A DNA stretch of 64,000 nt from positions 15,655,996 through 15,719,995 of the forward strand of contig OY756968.1 in assembly GCA_963580455.1 (NCBI GenBank), read 5' to 3'. The position numbers were made by a program, and so were the translations under genes. Below the pieces are notes generated by a model that was given only the letters and a program-made list of their open reading frames with translations, had not been told where the DNA came from and ran no database searches. Positions 1 through 11,439 of the stretch are shown piece after piece; position 1 is the stretch's first letter, and every line of letters begins with the position of its first letter. This DNA is from Euonymus europaeus (Eukaryota; Streptophyta; Magnoliopsida; Celastrales; Celastraceae).

Positions 1-428
1 ACCTTTTATTGTTCTTTTATGGCTAATTTTTCGAGTATAAGCTTCCTAGATTATTACGATGCCAAAAAACCAACTTTCTATGACAAATGGACAAAATCGT
101 TAAAAGTACCTCCATAGAGAGAGTTGAGCAACTTCGGACCGTCGCTGTTGCTCGGTGTACACTTTTTATTGATCTTCTATTTCAAATTTTATGAGTATAA
201 GCTTCCTAGATTTTTTCGATCTCAAAACCCCAACTTTCTATGAAAAATGCACAAAACCGTTAAAAGCTCCTCCATAGACAGGGTTGCACAAATTCGAACC
301 ATCAAAGTTGCTCTGTGTACACCTTTTATTGTTCTTCTATGTCAAATTTTTTGCCTATAAACTTTCTAGATTATTTCGATGCCAAAACACCGACTTTCTA
401 TGACAAATGGAGAAAACAGTTAAAAGTA
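1..428. repeat. Partial copy of the block A/B/C left end
   Basis: The first 428 bases align with 28180-28607 at a constant offset of 28179. Shared rare variants include TTATGGCTAATTTTTC near the start, the TTTTTTCGATCTCAAAACCCC monomer near 210, GGTTGCACAAATTC near 282 and CACCGACTTTC near 387. After about 430 the two diverge: here a normal TTGTTCTTCT monomer follows, whereas at 28670 the GAAAGAAATG variant follows. It is the edge of a block that continues left of the window or was cut by later rearrangement. Confidence 0.8.
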
Positions 429-3400
429 CCTCCATAGAGAGAGTTGAGCAACTTCAGACCATCAAAGTTGCTCGGTGTACACTTTTTATTGTTCTTCTAT
501 GTGAAATTTTACGAGTATATGATTCCTAGATTATTTCGATGCCAAAACAGCACCTTTTTATGAAAAATGCTCAAAACCGTTAAAAGCTCATCCATAGAGA
601 GAGAGTTGAGCAACTTCGGAACATCGAAGTTGCTCGATGTACACCTTTTATTGTTCTTCTATGTCAAATTTTACGAGTACAAGGTTCCTAGATTATTTCG
701 ATGCCAAAACACCAACTTCCTTTGACAAATCGACAAAACCGTTAAAAGCTCCTCTATAGAGAGAGTTTACCAAATTCGAACCATCAAAGTTGCTCAGTAT
801 ACATTTTTTATTGTTCTTCTATGTCAAATTTTTTGAGGATAAGCTCCCTAGATTATTTCTATACCAAAACGCCAACTTTCATTGACAAATAGACAAAACC
901 GTTAAAAGCTCCTCCATAGAGAGAGTTGAGTAACTTGGGACCATCACAGTTGGTCGGTGTACACTTTTTAATGTTCTACTATGTCAAATTTTTTGCGTAT
1001 ATAGTTCCTACATTATTTCGATGCCAAAACACGAACTTTCTATGATAAATGAACAAAACTGTTAAAAGCTCCTCTATAGAAAGAGTTGAGCAACTTTGGC
1101 CCATCAAAGTTGCTCTGTGTACACTTTTTATTGTTCTTCTACGTGAAATTTTATGAGTAGATGCTTCCTAGAATATTTTGATGCCAAAATACCAACATTC
1201 TATGACAAATGAACAAAACCGTTAAAAGTTCCTCCATAGAGAGAGTTGAGCAACTTCAGACCATCATAGTTGCTCGGTGTACACTTTTTATTGTTCTTAT
1301 ATGTGAAATTTTACGAGTATATGCTTCCTAGATTATTTCGATGCCAAAACAGCAACTTTCTTTGAAAAATCCACAAAATCGTTAAAAGATCGTCCATAGA
1401 GAGAGTTGAGCAACTTCGGACTATCAATGTTGCTCGGTGTATACCTTTTATTGTTCTTCTATGTCAAATTGTTCGAGTATAAGCTTCCTAGATTATTTTG
1501 ATTCCAAAACACCAACTTTCTCTGACAAATGGAGAAAACCGTTAAAAGTACCCCGATAAAGAAAGTTGACCAACTTTGGACCATCGAAGTTGCTCAGTGT
1601 ACACTTTTTATTGAAAGAAATGTCAAATTTTATCAATATAGGCTTCCCAGATTATTTCGATCCGAAAACACTAACTTTCTATGAAAAATGCACAAAATCG
1701 TTAAAAGCTCCTCCATAGAGAGAGTTGCGCAAATTCGAACCATCAAAGTTGCTCGGTGTACACCTTTTATTGTTCTTCTATGTCAAATTTTTCGAGTATA
1801 AGCTTCCTAGATTATTTCGATGCAAAAACACCAACTTTGTACGACAAATGGACAAAACGGTCAAAAGCTCCTCGGTAGAAAGAGTTGAGCAAACTTCGGA
1901 CCGTCAAAGTTGCTCGGTGGACACTTTTTATTGTTCTTCTATGTCAAAATTTTTGCGTTTAAACTTCCTAGATTATTACGATGCCAAAACACCAAATTTC
2001 TATGACAAATGCACAAAACCGTTAAAAGCTCCTCCATTGAGAGAGTTGAGCAACTTCGGAACATCGAAGTTTCTCGGTGTACAACTTTTATTGTTCTTTT
2101 ATGTCAAATTTTTCGAGTATAAGCTTCCTAGTTTATTTTGATACCAAAACACCAACTTTCTATGACAAATCGACATAACCATTAAAAGCTCCTCCGTACA
2201 GAAAGTTGAGCAAATTCGAACCATCAAAGTTGCTCGGTGTACACTTTTTATAGTTCTTCTATGTCAAATTTTTTGCGTATAAGCTTCCTAATTTATTTCG
2301 ATTCCAAAACACCAACTTCTATGATAAATGGACAAAACCGTTAAAAGTTCCTCCATAGAGAGAGTTGAGCAACTTCAGACCATCATAGTTGCTCGGTGTA
2401 CACTTTTTATTGTTCTTATATGTGAAATTTTACGAGTATATGCTTCCTAGATTATTTCGAGGCCAAAACACCAAATTTCTGTGAGAAACGGACAAAACCG
2501 TTAAAAGCTCCTCGAAAGAGAGAGTTGAGCAACATCGGACCGTCAACATTTATCTGTGTACACTTTTAATTGTTCTTATATGTCAAATTTTTTGCGTATA
2601 AGCTTCCAAGATTATTTCGATTCCAAAACACCAATTTTCTATGACAAATGGACAAAACCATTAAAAGCTCCTCCATAGAGAGAGTTGAGCAACTTCGGAC
2701 CATCAAAGATGCTCGGTGTACAGCTTTTATTGTTCTTCTATGTCAAATTTCTCGAGTATAAGCTTCCTAGACTATTTCGATGCCAAAACACCAACTTTCT
2801 ATGACAATTGGACAAAAACGTTAAAAGCTCCTCTATAGGAGAGTTGCGCAAATTCGGACCATCAAAGTTGTTTGGTGTACACCTTTTATTGTTCTTCAAT
2901 GTCCAATTTTTCGAGTATAAGCTTCATAGATTATTTTGATGCCAAAACACCAACTTTCTATGACAAATGCACAAAACCGTTAAAAGCTCCTCCATGAGGG
3001 AGTTGCGCAAATTCGAACCATCAAAGTTGCTCGGTGTACACCTTTTATTGTTCTTCTATGTCAAATTTCTCGAGTATAAGCTTCCTAGATTATTTCGATG
3101 CCAAAACACCAACTTTGTATGACAAATAGACAAAACCATTAAAAGCTCCTCCATAGAGAGAGTTCAGCAACTTCGGACCATCAAAGTTGCTCGGTGTACA
3201 TCTTTTATTGTTCTTCTATGTCAAATTTTTCGAGTATAAGCTTCCTAGATTATTTCGATGCCAAAACACCAACTTTGAATGAAAAATAGACAAAACCATT
3301 AAAAGCTCCTCCATAGAGAGAGTTCAGCAATTTCGGACCATCAAAGTTGCTCGGTGTACACCTTTTATTGTTCTTCTATGTCAAATTTTTGAGTATAAGC

Positions 3401-5065
3401 TTCCTAGATTATTTCGATGCCAAAACACCAACTTTCTATGACAAATGGAAAAAACCGTTAAAAGTACCTCCATAGAGACAGTTGAGCAACTTCGGACCGT
3501 CAAAGTTGCTTTGTGCACACTTTTTATTGATCTTCTATGTCAAATTTTATAAGTATAAGTTTCCTAGATTATTTCGGTACCAAAACACCAACTTTCTATG
3601 ACAAATTGACAAAACCGTTAAAAGCTCCTCTATACAGAAAGTTGAGGAACTTCGGACCATCAAAGTTGGTCGGTATACACTTTTTATTGTTCTTCTATGT
3701 CAAAATTTTTGCGCATAAACTTCCTAGATTATTTCGATGCCAAAACACCAACTTTCTTTGACAAATGGACAAAACCGTTAAAAGCTCCTCCATAGAAAAA
3801 ATTGAGCAACTTCGAGCCATCAAAGTTGCTCTATGTAAACTTTTTATTGTTCTTCTATGTGTAATTTTAATGAGTATATGCTTCCTAGATTATTTCGAGG
3901 CCAAAACACCAACTTTCTATGAGAAACGGACAAAACCGTTAAAAGCTCCTCGAAAGAGAGAGTTGAGCAACATCGGACCGTCAACATTTATCTGTGTACA
4001 CTTTTAATTGTTCTTATATGTCAAATTTTTTGCGTATAAGCTTCCAAGATTATTTCGATTCCAAAACACCAATTTTCTATGACAAATGGACAAAACCATT
4101 AAAAGCTCCTCCATAGAGAGAGTTGAGCAACTTCGGACCATCAAAGATGCTCGGTGTACAACTTTTATTGTTCTTCTATGTCAAATTTCTCGAGTATAAG
4201 CTTCCTAGACTATTTCGATGCCAAAACACCAACTTTCTATGACAAATGGACAAAAACGTTAAAAGCTCCTCTATAGGAGAGTTGCGCAAATTCGGACCAT
4301 CAAAGTTGGTCGCTGTACACTTTTTACTGTTCCCCTATGTCAAATTTTTTGAGTATAAGCTTCCTATATTATTTTGATGCCAAAACAATAACTTTCTATG
4401 ACAGATCGACGAATGCGTTAAAAGCTCCTCCATAGAGAGAGATGAGCAACTTCGGACCATCATAGTTGCTCGGTGTACACTTTTTATTGTTCCTCTATGT
4501 CAAATTTTTTGAGTATAAGCTTCCTAGATTATTTCGATACCAAAATGCCAACTTTCTATGACAAATGGACAAAACCGTTAAAAGTTCCTCCATAGAGAGA
4601 GTTGAGCAACTTCGGACCATCAAAGTTGCTCGATGTACACTTTTTATTGTTCTTCTATGTGAAATTTTACAACTATATGCTTCCTGGATTATTTCGATGC
4701 CAAAACACAAACTTTCTAAAAAAAATGCACAAAACCGTTAAAAGCTCGTCCATAGAGAGAGTTGAGCAACTTCGGACTATGAAAGTTGCTCAGTGTATAC
4801 CTTTTATTGTTCTTCTACGTGAAATTTTACGAGTATAAGGATCCTAGATTTTTTCGATGCCAAAACACCAAGTTCGTTTGACAAATCGACAAAACCGTTA
4901 AAAGCTACTTCATAGAGAGAGTTGAGCAACTTCAAACCATCTTAGTTCCTCGGTGTACACTTTTTATTGTTCTTCTATGTCAAATTTTATGAGATAAGCT
5001 TCCTAGATTATTTTGAAGCCAAAACACAAACTTTCTACGAAAAATCGAAATAACCATTAAAAGTT
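429..5065. repeat. 29-monomer HOR, copy 1 (4637 bp)
   Basis: This stretch is repeated downstream at an offset of 4637 bp, about 29 monomers. Private variants reappear in order in the next copy: the double GAGAGAGAG at 600, the GAAAGAAATG monomer at about 1614 and the GCAAAAACACC monomer at about 1822. Internally, about 2440-2830 and 3880-4270 are near-copies of each other, 1440 bp (9 monomers) apart, both carrying the AGGCCAAAACACC, CGAAAGAGAGAG and TTTATCTGTGTAC variants. Confidence 0.85.
1605..1650. repeat. Linker variant GAAAGAAATG (example)
   Basis: In place of the usual TTGTTCTTCTATGTC the linker reads TTGAAAGAAATGTC, one base shorter. The variant recurs about once per HOR, near 6250, 11204, 13922, 15522, 18999, 22476, 28673, 34554, 37114, 42856, 44614, 46372, 48129, 51922, 58323, 59946, 61569 and 63192. 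It serves as a marker for following one monomer lineage through the whole window. Confidence 0.85.
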
Positions 5066-8000
5066 CCTCCATAGAGAGAGTTGAGCAACTTCAGACCATC
5101 AAAGTTGCTCGGTGTACACTTTTTATTGTTCTTCTATGTGAAATTTTACGAGTATATGATTCCTAGATTATTTCGATGCCAAAACAGCACCTTTTTATGA
5201 AAAATGCTCAAAACCGTTAAAAGCTCATCCATAGAGAGAGAGTTGAGCAACTTCGGAACATCGAAGTTGCTCGATGTACACCTTTTATTGTTCTTCTATG
5301 TCAAATTTTACGAGTACAAGGTTCCTAGATTATTTCGATGCCAAAACACCAACTTCCTTTGACAAATCGACAAAACCGTTAAAAGCTCCTCTATAGAGAG
5401 AGTTTACCAAATTCGAACCATCAAAGTTGCTCAGTATACATTTTTTATTGTTCTTCTATGTCAAATTTTTTGAGGATAAGCTCCCTAGATTATTTCTATA
5501 CCGAAACGCCAACTTTCATTGACAAATAGACAAAACCGTTAAAAGCTCCTCCATAGAGAGAGTTGAGTAACTTGGGACCATCACAGTTGGTCGGTGTACA
5601 CTTTTTAATGTTCTACTATGTCAAATTTTTTGCGTATATAGTTCCTACATTATTTCGATGCCAAAACACGAACTTTCTATGATAAATGAACAAAACTGTT
5701 AAAAGCTCCTCTATAGAAAGAGTTGAGCAACTTTGGCCCATCAAAGTTGCTCTGTGTACACTTTTTATTGTTCTTCTACGTGAAATTTTATGAGTAGATG
5801 CTTCCTAGAATATTTTGATGCCAAAATACCAACATTCTATGACAAATGAACAAAACCGTTAAAAGTTCCTCCATAGAGAGAGTTGAGCAACTTCAGACCA
5901 TCATAGTTGCTCGGTGTACACTTTTTATTGTTCTTATATGTGAAATTTTACGAGTATATGCTTCCTAGATTATTTCGATGCCAAAACAGCAACTTTCTTT
6001 GAAAAATCCACAAAATCGTTAAAAGATCGTCCATAGAGAGAGTTGAGCAACTTCGGACTATCAATGTTGCTCGGTGTATACCTTTTATTGTTCTTCTATG
6101 TCAAATTGTTCGAGTATAAGCTTCCTAGATTATTTTGATTCCAAAACACCAACTTTCTCTGACAAATGGAGAAAACCGTTAAAAGTACCCCGATAAAGAA
6201 AGTTGACCAACTTTGGACCATCGAAGTTGCTCAGTGTACACTTTTTATTGAAAGAAATGTCAAATTTTATCAATATAGGCTTCCCAGATTATTTCGATCC
6301 GAAAACACTAACTTTCTATGAAAAATGCACAAAATCGTTAAAAGCTCCTCCATAGAGAGAGTTGCGCAAATTCGAACCATCAAAGTTGCTCGGTGTACAC
6401 CTTTTATTGTTCTTCTATGTCAAATTTTTCGAGTATAAGCTTCCTAGATTATTTCGATGCAAAAACACCAACTTTGTACGACAAATGGACAAAACGGTCA
6501 AAAGCTCCTCGGTAGAAAGAGTTGAGCAAACTTCGGACCGTCAAAGTTGCTCGGTGGACACTTTTTATTGTTCTTCTATGTCAAAATTTTTGCGTTTAAA
6601 CTTCCTAGATTATTACGATGCCAAAACACCAAATTTCTATGACAAATGCACAAAACCGTTAAAAGCTCCTCCATTGAGAGAGTTGAGCAACTTCGGAACA
6701 TCGAAGTTTCTCGGTGTACAACTTTTATTGTTCTTTTATGTCAAATTTTTCGAGTATAAGCTTCCTAGTTTATTTTGATACCAAAACACCAACTTTCTAT
6801 GACAAATCGACATAACCATTAAAAGCTCCTCCGTACAGAAAGTTGAGCAAATTCGAACCATCAAAGTTGCTCGTTGTACACTTTTTATAGTTCTTCTATG
6901 TCAAATTTTTTGCGTATAAGCTTCCTAATTTATTTCGATTCCAAAACACCAACTTCTATGATAAATGGACAAAATCGTTAAAAGTTCCTCCATAGAGAGA
7001 GTTGAGCAACTTCAGACCATCATAGTTGCTCGGTGTACACTTTTTATTGTTCTTATATGTGAAATTTTACGAGTATATGCTTCCTAGATTATTTCGAGGC
7101 CAAAACACCAAATTTCTATGAGAAACGGACAAAACCGTTAAAAGCTCCTCGAAAGAGAGAGTTGAGCAACATCGGACCGTCAACATTTATCTGTGTACAC
7201 TTTTAATTGTTCTTATATGTCAAATTTTTTGCGTATAAGCTTCCAAGATTATTTCGATTCCAAAACACCAATTTTCTATGACAAATGGACAAAACCATTA
7301 AAAGCTCCTCCATAGAGAGAGTTGAGCAACTTCGGACCATCAAAGATGCTCGGTGTACAGCTTTTATTGTTCTTCTATGTCAAATTTCTCGAGTATAAGC
7401 TTCCTAGACTATTTCGATGCCAAAACACCAACTTTCTATGACAAGTGGACAAAAACGTTAAAAGCTCCTCTATAGGAGAGTTGCGCAAATTCGGACCATC
7501 AAAGTTGGTCGCTATACACTTTTTATTGTTCCCCTATGTCAAATTTTTTGAGTATAAGCTTCCTATATTATTTTGATGCCAAAACAAGAACATTCTATGA
7601 CAGATCGACGAAAGCGTTAGAAGCTCCTCCATAGAGAGAGATGAGCAACTTCGGACCATCATAGTTGCTCGGTGTACACTTTTTATTGTTCCTCTATGTC
7701 AAATTTTTTGAGTATAAGCTTCCTAGATTATTTCGATACCAAAATGCCAACTTTCTATGACAAATGGACAAAACCGTTAAAAGTTCCTCCATAGAGAGAG
7801 TTGAGCAACTTCGGACCATCAAAGTTGCTCGATGTACACTTTTTATTGTTCTTCTATGTGAAATTTTACAACTATATGCTTCCTAGATTATTTCGATGCC
7901 AAACCACAAACTTTCTAAAAAAAATGCACAAAACCGTTAAAAGCTCGTCCATAGAGAGAGTTGAGCAACTTCGGACGATGAAAGTTGCTCAGTGTATACC

Positions 8001-8257
8001 TTTTATTGTTCTTCTACGTGAAATTTTACGAGTATAAGGTTCCTAGATTTTTTCGATGCCAAAACACCAAGTTCCTTTGACAAATCGACAAAACCGTTAA
8101 AAGCTACTTCATAGAGAGAGTTGAGCAACTTCAAACCATCTTAGTTCCTCGGTGTACACTTTTTATTGTTCTTCTGTGTCAAATTTTATGAGATAAGCTT
8201 CCTAGATTATTTTGAAGCCAAAACACAAACTTTCTACGAAAAATCGAAATAACCATT
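5066..8257. repeat. 29-monomer HOR, copy 2, shortened to ~20 monomers
   Basis: It aligns with 429-2860 at offset 4637, then with about 4180-5058 at offset 3199. The change of offset, 1438 bp, means nine monomers present in copy 1 are missing here. Copy 2 carries the left-side markers (ACCAAATTTC near 7109, GTACAGCTTTT near 7355) and then the right-side markers (GGTCGCTATACAC near 7506, TTCCCCTATG near 7530). The join therefore lies between about 7365 and 7505, inside the internal duplicate. Confidence 0.82.
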
Positions 8258-8721
8258 AAAAGCTCCTCCGTACAGAAAGTTGAGCAAATTCGAACCATCA
8301 AAGTTGCTCGGTGTACACTTTTTATAGTTCTTCTATGTCAAATTTTTTGCGTATAAGCTTCCTAATTTATTTCGATTCCAAAACACCAACTTCTATGATA
8401 AATGGACAAAACCGTTAAAAGTTCCTCCATAGAGAGAGTTGAGCAACTTCAGACCATCATAGTTGCTCGGTGTACACTTTTTATTGTTCTTATATGTGAA
8501 ATTTTACGAGTATATGCTTCCTAGATTATTTCGATGCCAAAACAGCAACTTTCTTTGAAAAATCCACAAAACCGTTAAAAGCTCGTCCATAGAGAGAGTT
8601 GAGCAACTTCGGACTATCAATGTTGCTCGGTGTATACCTTTTATTGTTCTTCTATGTCAAATTGTTCGAGTATAAGCTTCCTAGATTATTTTGATTCCAA
8701 AACACCAACTTTCTCTGACAA
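8258..8721. repeat. Mosaic joint of three monomers
   Basis: Monomers between the 4.6-kb HOR and the 2.7-kb HOR. About 8250-8520 match 2176-2446 at offset 6074 (38 monomers; shared CTCCGTACAGAAAG and TTTTTATAGTTCTTC). About 8520-8720 match 1331-1530, shared marker ACAGCAACTTTCTTTG. It is assembled from pieces found elsewhere in the array. Confidence 0.65.
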
Positions 8722-11439
8722 ATGGAGAAAACCGTCAAAAGCTCCTCCGTAGAAAGAGTTGAGCAAACTTCGGAGCATCAAAGTTGCTCGGTGGACACTT
8801 TTTATTGTTCTTCTATGTCAAAATTTTTGCGTTTAAACTTCCTAGATTATTTCGATGCCAAAACACCAAATTTCTATGACAAATGCACAAAACCGTTAAA
8901 AGCTCCTCCATTGAGAGAGTTGAGCAACTTCGGAACATCGAAGTTGCTCGGTGTACAACTTTTATTGTTCTTTTATGTCAAATTTTTCGAGTATAAGCTT
9001 CCTAGTTTATTTTGATACCAAAACACCAACTTTCTATGACAAATCGACATAACCATTAAAAGCTCCTCCGTACAGAAAGTTGAGCAAATTCGAACCATCA
9101 AAGTTGCTCGGTGTACACTTTTTATAGTTCTTCTATGTCAAATTTTTTGCGTATAAGCTTCCTAATTTATTTCGATTCCAAAACACCAACTTCTATGATA
9201 AATGGACAAAACCGTTAAAAGTTCCTCCATAGAGAGAGTTGAGCAACTTCAGACCATCATAGTTGCTCGGTGTACAATTTTTATTGTTCTTATATGTGAA
9301 ATTTTACGAGTATATGCTTCCTAGATTATTTCGAGGCCAAAACACCAACTTTCTATGAGAAACGGACAAAACCGTTAAAAGCTCCTCGAAAGAGAGAGTT
9401 GAGCAACATCGGACCGTCAACATTTATCTGTGTACACTTTTAATTGTTCTTATATGTCAAATTTTTTGCGTATAAGCTTCCAAGATTATTTCGATTCCAA
9501 AACACCAATTTTCTATGACAAATGGACAAAACCATTAAAAGCTCCTCCATAGAGAGAGTTGAGCAACTTCGGACCATCAAAGATGCTCGGTGTACAGCTT
9601 TTATTGTTCTTTTATGTCAAATTTTTCGAGTATAAGCTTCCTAGTTTATTTTGATACTAAAACACTAACTTTTTATGACAAATCGACATAACCATTAAAA
9701 GCTCCTCCGTACAGAAAGTTGAGCAAATTCGAACCATCAAAGTTGCTCGGTGTACACTTTTTATAGTTCTTCTATGTCAAATTTGTTGAGTATCAGCTTC
9801 CTAGATTGTTTCGATGCCAAAACACCAACTTTCTATGACAAATGCACACAACCGTTAAAAGATCCTCTACAGAGAGAGTTGAGTAACTTCGGACCATCAA
9901 TGTTGCTCCGTTTACACTTTTTATTGTTCTTTTATGCCAAATTATTTGCGTATAAACTTCCTAGATTATTTCGATGCTAAAACACCAACTTTCTATGACA
10001 AATGGACCAAACCGTTAAAAGTTCCTCTATAGAGAGAGTTGAGCAACTTCGGACCCTCAAAGTTGCTCGGTGTACATTTTTTATTGTTCTTCTATGTGAA
10101 ATTTTACGAGTATATGCTTCCTTGATTATTTTGATGCCAAAACAGCAACTTTCTATGAAAAATGCTCAAAACCGTTAAAAGCTCATCAATAGAGAGAGTT
10201 GAGCAACTTCGGACTATCAAACTTTCTCGGTGTATACCTTTTATTTTTCTTCTATGTCAACTTTTACGAGTATAAGGTTCCTAGATTATTTCGATGCCAA
10301 AACACCAACTTTCTATGACAAATGCACACAACCGTTAAAAGATCCTCCATAGAGAGAGTTGAGTAACTTCGGACCATCAATGTTGCTCCGTGTACACTTT
10401 TTATTGTTCTTTTATGCCAACTTTTTTGCGTATAAACTTCCTAGATTATTTCGATGCCAAAACACCAACTTTCTATGACAAATGGACCAAACCGTTAAAA
10501 GTTCCTCTATAGAGAGAGTTGAGCAACTTCGGACCCTCAAAGTTGCTCGGTGTACACTTTTTATTGTTCTTCTTTGTGAAATTTTACGAGTATATGCTTC
10601 CTACAATATTTTGCTGCCAAAACAGCAACTTCTATGAAAAATGCTCAAAACCGTTAAAAGCTCGTCAATAGAGAGAGTTGAGAAACTTCGGACTATCAAA
10701 CTTTCTCAGTGTCTACCTTTTATTGTTCTTCTATGTCAAATTTTACGAGTATAAGGTTCCTAGATTATTTTGATGCCAAAATACCAACATTCTATGACAA
10801 ATGAACAAAACCGTTAAAAGATCCTCCATAGAGAGAGTTGAGCAACTTCAGACCACCATAGGTGCTCGGTGTACACTTTTTATTGTTCTTATATGTGAAA
10901 TTTTACGAGTTTATGCTTCCTAGATTATTTCGATGCCAAAACAGCAACTTTCTTTGAAAAATCCACAAAACCGTTAAAAGCTCGTCCATAGAGAGAGTTG
11001 AGCAACTTCGGACTATCAATGTTGCTCGGTGTATACCTTTTATTGTTCTTCTATGTCAAATTGTTCGAGTATAAGCTTCCTAGATTATTTTGATGCCAAA
11101 ACACCAATTTTCTCTGACAAATGGAGAAAACCGTTAAAAGTACCCCGATAAAGAAAATTGACCAACTTTGGACCATCAAAGTTGCTCGGTGTACACTTTT
11201 TATTGAAAGAAATGTCAAATTTTATCAATATAGGCTTCCCAGATTATTTCGATCCGAAAACACTAACTTTCTATGAAAAATGCACAAAATCGATAAAAGC
11301 TCCTCCATAGAGAGAGTTGCGCAAATTCGAACCATCAAAGTTGCTCGGTGTACACCTTTTATTGTTCTTCTATGTCAAATTTTTCGAGTATAAGCTTCCT
11401 AGATTATTTCGATGCAAAAACACCAACTTTGTACGACAA
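8722..11439. repeat. 17-monomer HOR, copy 1 (2718 bp)
   Basis: Period 2718 bp, two short of 17 x 160. Diagnostic variants include TCCGTACAGAAAG, TTTGTTGAGTATCAGC near 9781, the TTTTGCTGCC monomer near 10610, AGTGTCTACC near 10708 and the GAAAGAAATG monomer near 11204. From about 9000 on I saw no difference from copy 2. The first 270 bases differ slightly, for example GGAGCATC here against GGACCGTC. Confidence 0.88.

Noticed and set aside
780..830. T-rich linker as terminator or promoter (TTTTTTATTG)
   Set aside because: It is part of every monomer, with no associated transcription unit; any transcription of the satellite cannot be judged from sequence alone.
1725..2141. 138-codon open frame, recurring at 6362, 15635, 19112 and 22589
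   Set aside because: It spans about 2.6 satellite monomers and recurs only because the HOR recurs. The peptide is a frame-shifted reading of the same repeat (KLL-VHLLLFFYVKFFEYKLPRLF motifs in every frame), with no recognisable domain. The frame shifts by one per monomer and stops break it elsewhere.
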